NCBI GenBank assembly: GCA_002104905.1
Contig: MCFE01000237.1
Coordinates: forward strand, 55,707 to 119,706
Length of the DNA stretch: 64,000 bases
Origin: Basidiobolus meristosporus CBS 931.73
Taxonomy: Eukaryota; Basidiobolomycota; Basidiobolomycetes; Basidiobolales; Basidiobolaceae
Direction of reading: 5' to 3'
The notes under the pieces were generated by a model that was not told the DNA's origin, searched no databases, and saw only the letters and a program-made list of their open reading frames with translations. The position numbers and the translations under genes are program-made. Shown one piece after another: positions 27,374 to 38,440 of the stretch (the stretch's first letter is position 1; every line of letters begins with the position of its first letter).

Positions 27374-28743
27374 ATGTTGTCAATTCGTCCAGCCGTTTGG
27401 CGACATGGCCATTGGAAGAAAAGATATGCACTCACTAAGATTAGGGGAACTAATAGCTATACAACCCAAGTCTTGGCTGGCCACCAACCTTTCGACAAAC
27501 CCATTAGTGTTGCTCCTATGGTCGATGTTACCGATCCTCATTTCTTGCAACTTTTGAGGATTATCTCTCCTTCCAAAAGAAATATATACTACACCCAGAT
27601 GTACCATGTCAATGCCATTATCAATCGAGAGCAGAAATTGGACAGATTGTGTGGCCCGCCGGAGGAGAATACTGTGGTCCAAATAGGTGGAACCGAACCA
27701 GAAGCAATGGCACAAGCAACAAAAATACTGCAATCCGCCGGATTCCCCGAAGTGAACATCAATGTTGGCTGCCCGAGTTCCCGAGTTCAGGTATGCCTTG
27801 GCCAAGCTACAGTTACGCTTTGCAGCTATTGGGTATTAAAACATTCCTTACTTAGGCAGGTTCGTTTGGAGCCGTCCTAATGAAGACTCCGGAAAGAGTG
27901 CACGAGATACTGAAAAGCATCTCGAATATTGGAGTTACGATACCCATCACCGTTAAATGTAGAATTGGAGTAGACGAATACGATAGCTATGAATACTTGT
28001 GCGAATTTGTATGTGCTCTTATTCTCTCAAACCCGCAGACTTTCATCTCATCTGGCTTTCCTCCCTACTTAATTAGCTTGAGGCTATAACCAATCAAACA
28101 CCGGTTCAACATATCATAGTTCATGCTAGAAAGGCCTGGCTAAAGGGACTTTCCCCAGAAGAGAATCGAAGAATACCTCCACTTGATTACTCCAGAGTCT
28201 ATAGGTTACGGCAGGATTTCCCACATCTAAAGCTTACCATAAATGGTGGAATCGAAACGGTTGAACAGACCCGAGAGCACTTGAAGACGGTTCATGGCGT
28301 CATGTTGGGCCGTAAGAGTACGTGACTGATGCACCTTTACAAAGAGCTACCATGGTTTAGTTGCTAATACCCTCCTCCCTTAGTTCGAGAGAATCCAATG
28401 TTTTTAGACACTCTAGACCGTGGTACGTATTTATGAACATCGTCGATGCTGATCTCAGTACTTCTTGGAACAATAACCAACTTGCGCAACAGAACTACTT
28501 GGCGATACGCAGAAAGCTGAGCTTACCGAAGAAGCCGTTGTTCTAAGCTATTTAGATTATGCCATGAAATTGCATGAAAGGGGAGATATGAGTATCAGCG
28601 TATTGATAAGGCCGTTGTACAACATATTCCGCGGCGGGAGAGGAAGGGCGTTTCGACGGACCATACAGGCCAATTTGGCTCAAAGAGACACCTTGTCACT
28701 ACAAGAGATAGTTGTAGGTGCTCTTGAAGCCACTGTGCGGTGA
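27374..28743 (+). CDS. DusA-type tRNA-dihydrouridine synthase, 5 exons, possible mitochondrial targeting
   Basis: FMN-dependent reductase that converts uridine to dihydrouridine in the tRNA D-loop. Exons 27374-27790, 27856-28008, 28077-28317, 28384-28422 and 28493-28743 join in phase to 366 residues. Compared with E. coli DusA, the order and wording are close: [50 protein letters not shown] (catalytic Cys133), [80 protein letters not shown] and GVMLGRK. These are DusA traits, not those of the usual eukaryotic Dus1-4. The N-terminal 30 or so residues are rich in Arg/Lys with no Asp or Glu ([20 protein letters not shown]), as in mitochondrial presequences. Introns rule out simple bacterial contamination. 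Confidence 0.93.
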
Positions 28744-29172
28744 TTCGAACCACAAATCACCCCTTCCGCAAGCACGCATTCAAATCATAAACTGCAGCCT
28801 CGCATTATCAAAATTATTGCATGTTCCTCTAGACACTTGAAACATTACTAAAGAGCGTTCAGCTATAGAATATTCACACAAATGATTTCACTTTCTTTTG
28901 AGCACTGTTGGCATAATGACTGGCTTATCCGTGATTTCCCACTAGTACCTTTACTCGATGAATCTACAGGCACCAGCCTGGGATTTGCTAATCCGCTAGT
29001 ATCAAGTAAATCTGCAAGGGCATGGCCGTGAATTATCACAACGGCTATAAGTGCTATTTATAAAATTCTGAGTTTCGTGGATTTTTTTTGAAAAGGAATT
29101 TTTCGAGATAACATTTACAAAGCCCGAAACCTAAGATTCACTATCCAAGCCTCTTCGTGCAGTATACTAGTC
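28744..29172. other. Short spacer, nothing recognised
   Basis: About 430 AT-rich bases between DusA-like and MTQ2 genes on the same strand. I see no motif beyond a T-run near 29080 that could be part of the MTQ2 promoter. Confidence 0.35.
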
Positions 29173-30186
29173 ATGATACCGACTCCTCATTTGACCCACT
29201 TTAATTCCAAGGATTACGAAAAATTTTACGAGCCAGCAGGTTTTCTCTCGGATTGTTTTACCTGCATTTAGAATTCTGTTGCTGATATGTGGGCGTACAT
29301 AGAGGATACGTTCTTACTTTTAGATGCATTTGAAGAGGATTTCGAAGCCCTGAAGTCTCTTAGGGGAGGAATCTGTCTAGAAATAGGGTGATTATTTTCT
29401 GAACCACAAGAAACTGTTGCTCTTGATTTAAACATTGCTTTGGCAGGTCGGGCTCAGGTTGCGTTATCACGTTCTTAGAGAAACTGATGGGCTCAGGCTG
29501 TGAGTAGTTTGTCAGGCTCCAATCAAGCAAAGGTTACTCAACGTCGCCATGTCCTGTAGTGTTTTTATCCACAGATATAAATCCTGACGCAGCTCAGGCC
29601 ACCCTCTTAACTGCTTCCAAGAACAAGGCAAGGGCTAGATCGCAGACAAAGCGAGTACAATACAAGCAATGATAATAATTCCCGATATTCACTAGGCCAC
29701 AATCAATCCGATCATCACCAACTTCACTCAAGGGTTGGACACGCGCCTTCATAAGTCAATTGACGTGCTGGTTTTTAATCCTCCATACGTGGTTACTCCT
29801 TCAGAAGAGGTTGGCAGTAATTCGATTGAAGCAGCATGGGCAGGTGGAATAGATGGACGAGAAGTCATTGATAAGATGCTTCCCACTGTGCAGGTAACAC
29901 TCAGGCAGCTTGCATTCCGATAGCCAACTCTAATGAGGCGAATGTTCTAGGATCTTCTATCCCCCAGGGGAGTCTTCTACCTGGTATTGATTCTGGAAAA
30001 CCGGCCACAAGAAATCATGAACATCATGAAATCACAATATGGATTTGAATCCAAGGTAATCTCCACATATAAATGCTTCCGAATGGTAACTAAACATAGA
30101 CTCCAATCTATTCTCAGATAATTACCCAGCGGAAGGCAGGTAGAGAAAAACTGTATATTGTGCGTTTCTCTAGAGTGCAGATTTAA
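29173..30186 (+). CDS. MTQ2: eRF1 glutamine N5-methyltransferase (MTQ2/N6AMT1)
   Basis: Rossmann-fold SAM methyltransferase that, with its Trm112 partner, methylates the GGQ glutamine of release factor eRF1. Seven exons: 29173-29239, 29303-29387, 29447-29499, 29560 to about 29626, 29696-29893, 29951-30055 and 30118-30186. Diagnostic blocks are YEPAEDTFLLLDAFE, CLEIGSGSGCV (SAM-binding), STDINPDAAQATLLTASKNK, VLVFNPPYVVTPSEEVGS (catalytic NPPY), IEAAWAGGIDGREVIDKMLP, DLLSPRGVFYLVLI and the short end QRKAGREKLYIVRFS. The order and spacing follow human N6AMT1 throughout. The fourth intron seems to use a GC-AG pair: splicing AAG|GCAAGG gives SKNKATINPIITN, which aligns without a gap. The nearest GT donor would add nine basic residues. 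Confidence 0.93.
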
Positions 30187-30513
30187 GCGTAGAAAAGGCC
30201 TATGTTACCGATAGATATTCTATAAGATCCATGCTGTAGAGCGATGAACACGAGCTTTTGCTTTGGACGGAAATACTGGACTGTATCAATACCAAGCCCT
30301 GGGCAACGTGCAATACTCAAAATTATCATGTAACAAGTAAAGCTGGTTTATTTGACGTTTCTACCATTATGTATTCTTGGCGGAGATATTTACCATTGAA
30401 ATGCACATTGACATTGACAGTGTATGGAAATCAAAGGTGCTTTGTGGTGTGGATAAGTGAACTAACAGAGATACATCGACGATTTGGCCAAGTTAAAGTA
30501 CCCATTCCATCCC
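30187..30513. other. Convergent 3' spacer
   Basis: About 330 bases between the 3' ends of the MTQ2 gene and the UBX gene. No independent feature is seen; it probably holds both 3' untranslated regions. Confidence 0.4.
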
Positions 30514-31739
30514 TTATGGTGATAGTACTAGGGCTGCAGATGGGACCAACTGTAACTCTTTAAGTGATTTTCCACCTTCCTCCCGACCCAGGACTTTACG
30601 GGGGAAAGTTGTCATTAGTTTAAACCCAGGTCCAGCTTGACCAGTGCCCTCGACATACAGATAAAGGTCTTCAAGAGTGTCGTCGGCTTTGAAATTGTTA
30701 TGAAGCGTGCTTCCATCAGGGAAGCGGATCTGAATTCTAGCATCTGTATAATCACCAGTTAATTTTTGCGCTGTAGGAGCGGAGGCCGGCGCTTCAGTCA
30801 CAACAGGAGCCTGCCCTTGAGCAGCAAGTTTAGCTGCCTCCCTTTTGGCGGCACGCTCTTTTTTGTCGGCTTCAATCTGAGCCCGAATCCTAGCCTTCGC
30901 CTCTTTCTCGGCTTTCTGCTCTCTTTTCTTTTCTTCCAAAGCTTTCTGCATCTCCTTTTGTGCCATCTTCTCTTTGATTTCAGTCAAATCCTGACCGCTC
31001 TTGCGACGAATTCGCTCCCTTTCTTTCTCCTCTTCGATCTCCTTGATTCTTTGCAATTCACGCTTTGTAGACAATCTATTCTTCAGCTCGGCCAATTTCG
31101 CCGCTTTTTCCTCTGGAGTCAAGGACTTGATAGCTTCGGTGGACTCGGAAAAGTTCGCGTGCTGAGTTTTGATGGCATGAAATTCGGCAGCATTGGCTAT
31201 CGGTGGCAGAAATTTCGTCGAGAATGAGTCGAACTATCCAGAGAATCTTCAACTCGGTAAAAATAACTTTGAAAGCATACCGTCGCGGAATAACTTGCCA
31301 CAATCATTGCATCTTAAACTTTCAGCTGACTGCTCGCTCTCTTGAACTTCACCTAATACAGAGATTGGTCTAAATGTATGTGGTTGGCCAAGGGAGTTGG
31401 AAATACCCCATACCTGTTTCGGCATCTTGTCCAGGCTGTGTGGCCTCCTCAACTGGTGCGTCAATGTTGGGATCTTCAGCGTGAGCAATTAACCTTTATG
31501 ATTGAAGGCAAAAGGAACTTGAATATGCCTATTCTCTATAAGACAATAACTGAGACTCACCAGTCCATGGCGGGCTGAAGACCAGCATTGTTGGTAGCTT
31601 TCAAGGCTTTCTTGCTTCAAGAGGAAAAGCGGTATGTGAGCGAAGTCTCTTGAAGGTAAGACAAACATGAAAAGGCCACTCACACTCGAACTTCAGGAAA
31701 GCCCATATCGAGAAGGGATTGTAAATCGGATTGACCCAT
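30514..31739 (-). CDS. UBA-UBX domain protein, UBXN1/SAKS1-like
   Basis: Adaptor linking ubiquitin and the p97/Cdc48 ATPase. The first minus-strand exon starts at 31739 (MGQSDLQSLLDMGFPEVR, a UBA helix-1 pattern with MGFP). The next pieces give ATNNAGLQPAMDWL and AHAEDPNIDAPVEE, matching the SAKS1 UBA end (AAMDWLMEHEDDPDVDEP). A short exon holds a CxxC motif (SLRCNDCGKLFRDG) that mammalian UBXN1 lacks at this place. The last exon (30514 to about 31190) is a long charged coiled coil (EEEKERERIRRKSGQDL) followed by a C-terminal UBX fold: DARIQIRFPDGSTLHNNFKA, FPRKVLG, LKELQLVPSAALVLSP. The human family keeps the same domain order. Exact edges of the middle exons were not all fixed. It lies tail to tail with MTQ2. 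Confidence 0.88.
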
Positions 31740-32761
31740 TATATTTATCAACTAGGTTTGAACCAAACGAGCACTTGATATGAAGAGTTTCTTTTGAGAG
31801 GCACCGTTAGGGCAACTGGATAAATACTTCAAAATTACTTCATAATTTTACGTCATCTAGCAAGATCACTAAAATGGAGTTAGCACGTCACCAAGCACTA
31901 ACTAATCCATTTCCCAGTTCTCAATATTGTCTATTCTGATTCAGTGTGGCAACTACATGGCACGAAACATCACCCAAATACTCATCACTGTCACAGGATT
32001 TAGCATTATAGCATAGAGTTATGCCAATTTCGTGGTACAGACAAGTTTACGCTCTGCTGTATAGGCATAGGCAAGACGACATGGTATCTTAGAATGAAAA
32101 GCCAGCTAGAGTTAGCTATCAAGGTACCCCATCTGGCTATTCTTGCTGATTATACGTTGGCCATATGTATCCGGTTAATGGAAGATTAGAAGATAATTAA
32201 TAGCGCCTTTTGCAAATTGCTACCGTCGGATGTATAGAAAATCCATGCATGATTAGCAATCAATTCTCAAGGAAACCAACAAATTGAAATTGTAGGATTA
32301 AGGTTATGACTATGTAGCCACACCGCTAACCGGCGGTCTGAAGGGCACTAGGTTAAGAAGAAATTTATCCAAACTCAGCCATTTGGCAAATTGCTTTTTC
32401 GAAATCGGTGGGAAATGGGCCTGAACTACCAATGGATTGTAGACTAAATATACATTTCGCAACTGAGAGTGTAGGTGGGGTCCAAGTGGTGACTTGGTTG
32501 GTGATCCTTTATCCACTGTTACACGAATCTACGAATTGGCTCTACGCCTTCGTAGGTATTCCGTATATGAGTAAATATTCTTCGGGCTCTTCGATTCAAG
32601 TGGGTTGCCAGCTCCAAAAGGGATTTCATTATCTGTATTTTCAAAAAGATTTCCGAGTAGAAGCAATATGCTCTATTGGTTTCTTCCTGGTGACTTCAGG
32701 TTGCTTTTTGTATATAAAGGAATGATAAACGCAGACAATTGATTTCATCTCACAACCTACC
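31740..32761. other. Intergenic spacer upstream of the GPI-type gene
   Basis: About 1 kb between divergent genes. Apart from the TATA-like element at 32711 I recognise nothing. The 105-codon frame at 32408 has no signal or motif and is probably chance. Confidence 0.4.
32711..32718 (+). promoter_or_regulatory. TATA-box-like element
   Basis: TATATAAA ends about 43 bases before the start codon of the GPI-type gene at 32762, a sensible core-promoter distance for a short 5' leader. Based on motif and position only. Confidence 0.5.
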
Positions 32762-33259
32762 ATGAAATTCGGCGCTTCGATTCTCCTAGCTCTCTCTGCC
32801 ACCTCTGCCGCTTCTGCTGCTGTGTACCTTCGCAGAGCCGAGGCTGGAAATTCATGTACTGACGCAACTACCTACAACCAATGTTTCGACAACATCATGA
32901 CTACTACATGTGAAGCAACGGACGCGGCATGCAACTGCCAGCTATCCAAAGGCCTAATGGCATGCTTGTCATTCTGTAATAACGACCCTGTCCTCGCTAG
33001 TCTTGGTAACGCACAGCAAAGCGAAACAGAGAAATGGTGCAACGCCCCCAGCTCTGCCTCCACCACCTCAACCTCTACTGGGGCTAGCACCACTCCTAGC
33101 ACCACTGAGGCCTCGGCTGGACCCGCATCTACCACTGACAACAATACCTCACCATCAAAGGATACTCAAACCCCAACAACCACACCTAACAACAGCAATA
33201 AGGTTAAGCTTGCCTCCGGTTTAATTGCTCTTACTGGCATGGTTGCGCTCTTGATGTAA
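32762..33259 (+). CDS. Secreted GPI-type cell-surface protein with eight-cysteine domain
   Basis: Intronless, 165 residues. An N-terminal signal peptide (MKFGASILLALSATSAASAA) is followed by a compact domain with eight cysteines spaced C-x8-C-x8-C-x6-C-x-C-x8-C-x3-C-x20-C. A Ser/Thr-rich stretch follows (about residues 98-148), then a hydrophobic C-terminus (VKLASGLIALTGMVALLM) typical of GPI attachment. The count of eight cysteines recalls CFEM domains, but the spacing differs and I do not call it CFEM. It is likely O-mannosylated and anchored in the plasma membrane or wall. It converges with a diverged paralog 390 bases away with identical cysteine spacing. The biological role is unknown. 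Confidence 0.8.
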   Translation: MKFGASILLALSATSAASAAVYLRRAEAGNSCTDATTYNQCFDNIMTTTCEATDAACNCQLSKGLMACLSFCNNDPVLASLGNAQQSETEKWCNAPSSASTTSTSTGASTTPSTTEASAGPASTTDNNTSPSKDTQTPTTTPNNSNKVKLASGLIALTGMVALLM

Positions 33260-33650
33260 TTGCTCTTCAGCTGGTCAAAGGCAACAGCTCAGCGGATCTG
33301 ATCGTTACACATACGTGGTAATACGTTAGGATTGTCAGGTTGAGATATATGTATAGTTCGAGTATAAACTTTTGCTCCTTAATAATCCCTATGGAAAAAT
33401 AAACTCCCTTAGCGCACCCGTTATTAGCAACTGTGGATTAGAGTCGGCTGAGAAGCGAATGGTGATCCTATACTCACGCTGGCCAGGTGAGAAACGGTTT
33501 GAGGCATAGGCAATCTCGATGCTACAGCAAATCCTTCCTTGGGTTTGATGGGTCATATATGTGAATATATATAATATTTATTAAGCTGTAACTACTTTCG
33601 GTTTGGTCAGGAAAGGGGACATTATGGCTTATGATGAAGGTAAGAGGTAA
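33260..33650. other. Spacer between convergent paralogs
   Basis: About 390 bases between the two stop codons. AT-rich tracts (near 33560-33580) may contain poly(A) signals. No gene is seen. Confidence 0.4.
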
Positions 33651-34124
33651 CTAGAAGTTGATGCTTCTCAACACCAGCACCACCATACTACCACCCAGCA
33701 AATAAAGGGGCTTTTGATGACCTGCCGAATTCAGAATTGATGATTGTCTGGTGTTACCACCCGTGGTGCTGCTCGAACTAGCCGACGATGCCGGGCTAGT
33801 CATCGTAGGTTCCGCAGTGAGAAGGCTGGTTGGCACTAACGGGCAATACTTCTGAACCTCGGCAGATTGGGGGCCTGACAACTTCGCAATAGTGGGCTCC
33901 CGTGTGCACGAAGACAAACACCGCAAAAGATTCTGAGCCTGCCGACAGTTGCACAAATTGTCACTAGGGGGACAATTTGCCGAAAGAGCATTGCTTCGAC
34001 ATATCGAGTATGTCGGAGCATCCTCACACGTGCTGTTGGGCGGGAGTTGTGGAAGATAGTTCTCAGCTGTCAGGACTGAGCCGATGATTGTAATGAGGAT
34101 ACCAGCAACAAGACTCAGCTTCAT
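33651..34124 (-). CDS. Secreted GPI-type protein, paralog with the same eight-cysteine spacing
   Basis: Intronless, 157 residues. Signal peptide MKLSLVAGILITIIGSVLTA, then the same C-x8-C-x8-C-x6-C-x-C-x8-C-x3-C-x20-C pattern as the neighbour. A Ser/Thr-rich linker follows (SPASSASSSSTTGG), then a C-terminal hydrophobic segment (LYLLGGSMVVLVL). Outside the cysteines and a few positions (TY near Cys2, CxC, LxxCLSxC) the sequences have diverged strongly, so the duplication is old, yet the spacing is exactly kept. An inverted (tail-to-tail) duplication explains the arrangement. Function unknown; probably wall or membrane associated. Confidence 0.78.
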   Translation of the reverse strand: MKLSLVAGILITIIGSVLTAENYLPQLPPNSTCEDAPTYSICRSNALSANCPPSDNLCNCRQAQNLLRCLSSCTREPTIAKLSGPQSAEVQKYCPLVPTSLLTAEPTMTSPASSASSSSTTGGNTRQSSILNSAGHQKPLYLLGGSMVVLVLRSINF

Positions 34125-37040
34125 TTCTATCGGTTAAGAGAGTAGCGATTGCAAATAAAATATGTCGATTTTAACAAAATCAGAAGTGGAACCTAGATGG
34201 ATGCCCAGTCAACAAAATACGGAGCAACGGCTGCTATTAAAAGAAAAAAGCAATCAACCATGTAATTTAAGAAGGGGACAGTGTCAACGGAATTAAGGGA
34301 GAGACTGCAGCTTTTGGCATTAGGAATACAGTTACCAAGAAAGGGCTTGAACTGTGCCTGCTTATAGGTACATACTCTACATGCTTCAACCATCGAATTA
34401 GCTAGGAACTTAATAGCACTAAGCCTTCGTTGCATTTTTCAATTGTAATGGCATGGCTTTACTGCCGACGTATGTCAGGTACAAGTCCTGATCAAGGGCT
34501 CCAATTGAAAGTTATCGAGGCTATCTGCGGATTCCATCACTGTGTTGGAGAAATTTTAATCAACACCGAAACCCCTCTAGGGAATCAATCACAGATCAAC
34601 CCATCTGCCCTTCAACAGAATGGCTGGAATTTGTATGGAATGCTGTCAACTTCGTCTCCTACCTCATTTTAAAGCTCTAGTCATATAAAAACGTGATGCC
34701 TCGATGCATAAGTCTACTATATCTTACATCTTGATACTCTGGATCATTATGATCAAGGCCGCTGGGCCTTCAATGCAGGATTGGAACGTATATTCCGACG
34801 GTGAATTTAATATGGATTATTGTGTACCCTTGGCTACCTGTACATGCTTATACCAGAAGTCAACACCCTAGATAAATTGTGGGCACTTTTACTTTCGACA
34901 TTCGTGCACTCCTTCGGGATAGTCGAAAGCGTATCGAAGCAGGTTTCCTGAGAGAGTTAACAAGCCTCTTATGATAACTGATCTAGAAGATATTGCAATA
35001 AGACATATAGAATCGTATATGAAAGGTTACTTTCAATAGACTACAATGCTTTCAGCTCACGACAACTAGCATCCAATGATATTATCCAACGACGGTCCCA
35101 CAGTAGTTGTCGAAATGACACCTGAATCAAATAATGGTGCAGTGCTTTGCCTTCAATGAATAACATTGGGGCCTTCATATGGCAACCCCACCGCCATTAT
35201 CAAGCACCCATTACGATGGTATACAACCCAAAATATGGGCTTGGATATAGGTTGGGCTCCCAAACATGCAGTCAAAAGATAACAAGTGTGTCCCTACACT
35301 GTGTCGACGCCACTCTTTCCGAGCCCTGATAGGGGTTGATACACAGTTCAGCACTCGAAAATCAGTCAACCAAGTTGTTGCAATGTGGAATGGGTTTTCA
35401 GGGGCCAGAATTCTGGCGCTTTACTTAAAACGGTCTCAAGTTTATTGTGTGCAATACCTTTGTCAATGATCTCTACATTATGGCAATCGTAGTCTTGCTT
35501 TAGTAGTCCAATGGGTACCTATGAGAAGCTTGAGCACAAAACTGGTTACTTCTGGCTTGAACTGTGCCAAATCTTAACCTGGTAGATGGAATGGTGACGA
35601 TCGGTCTGACAAGAATTGATACAAAAAAAGCATACTCATCCATTACCAAGAATACAGAACACGGCAGATCCCTCGCGACACATGCTGTGCTTAGCCAACT
35701 TCGCGAAATAGGCCTCGAGTAAAACATTTATCACGCTTCGATGTATTATTGGCAACCCATGACGCTGTAGCACCCAACGATTTCATTATCTGTGTTGGCC
35801 AACGGAGTACAGAATAGCTTGCCAATCATATATGGACATACTAGTCACATTGAGCTTTGAGAATAATACAACCCATGGTAAAACCCCTCAAACTTTACCG
35901 TTATTGCGAGTGACCACTTTTAGTAAGCAATATTCGAATGCTAGCTCCGATAGACATGCGACTCAGATGGTTATCTGAAAAATCACGTTCCAATTGCCTT
36001 GATATCGATGAATAAAGCAGACCAATCACCCAATGACGTAATATGCGGTTGACAGCCCATAACCACCACATGGTATGGTATAGGTCGATGTTAGCAAGAG
36101 TGTTCAACATCCTGATCGCTAGGGATATATCACTCAAAGCTATATTCAAACTGAAAGCACGTCATTACCCCAACAGTGAGATGACTTCCCGGGAACGTCG
36201 TCCGTCGTTCCAGATGTAGACGCAGAGCTACTCTCTAGAGATCAAAGATTCGAATAGGTATCTTGGCGAGGTTCACCAAGACTGCCTGCTAGTTACATAC
36301 AAAACAGTCAAGCTTCATGGATCCACATAGACACCAGCCTGGCTTCATCACAATGAACTACAATCGTGTTCAGCGGTGTGTAGGTAGAACAAGGTGTTAC
36401 CCAAAATGAACAATCATGCTGTGCCACCATCCATCGACACTATTGTTTGTTTACAAACAAACCAGATTCTATCAGAGCCATTCGAGAGATCCGATCATTT
36501 TATTCATTGTTTTTTCTAAAACTAATGAGTTTTCCGATAAATTCACCAGCTCTTTACTGACCATCTTGTGATCCATCTTAGATACCCACTATAGCTGCAT
36601 ATAGTTTTACACTGAACAATAAATTGAGTCGTATTATCGTGGGTTTCAGGAATGAATATTTCCGCATCTTTCGAATACACCTCATCATTTTAGTCATTCC
36701 TGTTTGTTTTCTGTTCGCTCAGAGGGGTTTTTTTTATATAAGGCCTATTTTCCCAAAATGGATCCTTCAGTTGCTGACTCGGGATCATCACTCTTCAGAT
36801 AAGGTGCTCGGATTTGTTACTCTGTTTGAATCACTCTTGTTGACTTCTCGAAACGAATCTTGATAGTTACTCAAATAATCACGTCTGGAAATTACTAAAC
36901 TAGACGCGTTCAACCCATAAATCACGCGACAGTACAGTTTGTTAGTGTACCGGGCCAAGAATTTCATACACCAACTGAACTAGCCAACACGCATTGTGCA
37001 TTTACTTATTGAATACAACACTTGGAGGCGAGGTTAGAAA
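34125..37040. other. 2.9-kb spacer with no recognisable gene
   Basis: Only frames of 60-82 codons occur, on both strands, without known motifs or linked splice sites. The last part upstream of the HAP2 gene is presumably promoter. No repeats or mobile-element remnants are apparent to me. Confidence 0.35.
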
Positions 37041-37776
37041 ATGATGGACGAGCACCATTCTCAATCCCATATACTACACAACCCATACGCCCAGGATTTT
37101 TCGGCTTACGGGGTGGCCCTACCACAAACTGCTACCGCAACGGCAATGCAGCAAGCGGTTGACCCGCTCGCGGTTCAGGTATACTCTTATTTATTTGCCG
37201 AGCGATTACGGTTTAGCTAATGCGTTTATATGTTGATTAGAGTGATCCGCAAAAAGTGGCTACGAATCAGTATAACGTGGCCAGACAGCAACTGAATTAC
37301 AACACTTCTTATAATAATATGGTACGTTGCATTCTTTCTGGTTATTGGAATCAAGGCTAACTCGTTTTGTATAGCATTTGTTGCCCACAGCTTCACCGGC
37401 TTCGGTCGTTAGTCCCATGTATCGAGTTCCGTTACCAAGCGAGGTTGTTTCCACCGGTGAAGAAGAACCACTTTATGTTAATGCCAAACAATACCACCGT
37501 ATTCTGAAGCGCAGAGCCGCTCGCGCCAAGCTAGAAGAACGGAATCGCATTCAAAGAAATAGAAAAGTAGGCTCGATATTCTCTTTTACTCTTTATTGAA
37601 TGAATAGCTAAAGCTCCTTTTAGCCTTACTTGCACGAGTCACGCCATCGACATGCCATGAGGCGGCCCAGAGGTCCTGGAGGAAGATTCCTGACAGCCGC
37701 GGAAATAGCCGAGCTAGACAAAAACAAGGAGAATGAAAATGATGATGGTCAGAACGATAGTTCCAAAGGAAACTAG
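37041..37776 (+). CDS. HAP2: CCAAT-binding factor subunit HAP2/NF-YA
   Basis: DNA-contacting subunit of the heterotrimeric CCAAT-binding factor. Four exons, 37041-37178, 37241-37321, 37375-37566 and 37624-37776, are all in phase and give 187 residues. The core near residues 103-165 is nearly consensus: [19 protein letters not shown] (NF-YB/NF-YC-interaction helix), the linker [16 protein letters not shown], then [20 protein letters not shown] and [12 protein letters not shown] (CCAAT-contact helix and GxGGRF loop). The N-terminus is short and Gln/Ala-rich and the C-terminus acidic. An intron splits the core exactly between the linker and the DNA-binding helix. In fungi this complex controls respiratory, iron and nitrogen genes; which apply here is not visible. 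Confidence 0.96.
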
Positions 37777-38105
37777 ACGGAGATAATAGATTGTAGGAAA
37801 ACGTACACAACTCCTCAATATCGAGAATTCTTTCAAGAACTGGTCTTCCTGAAGTAGGTTAATCCTACCACCACCTATCAAGTATATTATATATATTTCA
37901 TTTTGATATTCTCACTAGTCTTCTCTTATTCATAAGCCCTTTTTTGTTTGAAAATTTCCTTTACCTGTTCTATAACACGTTTACTATTCTTTCTCCTTCG
38001 TTTGTCACTTTAGGTTTTTGTTGTTAGCTTGTCTTTATTTTCCTTTTTGTTTTCCTTAAGAGTCACTATAGAAAATGTTAATTTATCTAAAGAAAGATTC
38101 ATTCT
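37777..38105. other. Spacer after HAP2, T-rich
   Basis: About 330 bases, T-rich (37920-38060), likely the HAP2 3' untranslated region and processing signals. No gene seen. Confidence 0.35.
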
Positions 38106-38440
38106 TCACAATTCGTCTACACCCCTCTCCTGAGCGGCAGCTGCTGCCGAGGTAACATGGTCGAATGAGTAGTCAAGGTCGTTTTTAGAGATGTTCTCAA
38201 CGTCGAGGTCGTAATAAAGGGAAATGCCGTTTTGGTACATAGTTAAAATAAGCACCGTATACATTCCCCATAAATAGACGCTCACCACGGAATATCTAGG
38301 GCTGTCGTGTGTTCCCAAACAGCATCATCAATCTGTCCATCGACAAGTTTGCATAAATACGTAACCTTCACAGCAGGTCATACAAGCGGTTTCCAAAATA
38401 TCGGGCATCTTCGCATATGTAGCAGGAATCAGTGGGTCGG
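38106..38440 (-). CDS. Possible C-terminal exons of an unrecognised gene
   Basis: On the minus strand a short open block (VTYLCKLVDGQIDD, then EHTTALDIPW) is followed by GTGAGC. After a plausible intron it continues as NGISLYYDLDVENISKNDLDYSFDHV, ending in an Ala-rich tail. It reads like protein, but I cannot place the family and see no 5' exons in the next kilobase. A distant echo of MutS C-terminal sequence (VTYLxKLVxG) is too short to use. It may be a gene remnant or a small lineage-specific gene. Confidence 0.25.

Noticed and set aside
27374-28743. Bacterial contamination or a very recent bacterial transfer for the DusA-like gene
   Set aside because: Four in-phase GT-AG introns and neighbours typical of a fungal chromosome argue for long residence in a eukaryotic genome.
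32762-33259. CFEM domain annotation for the GPI-type proteins
   Set aside because: Eight cysteines are present, but the spacing and the absence of the CFEM aspartate context do not fit; left as an unnamed eight-cysteine domain.
38106-38440. MutS-homolog C-terminus
   Set aside because: Only VTYLxKLVxG agrees; the rest does not follow MutS, and no ATPase exons are present upstream.
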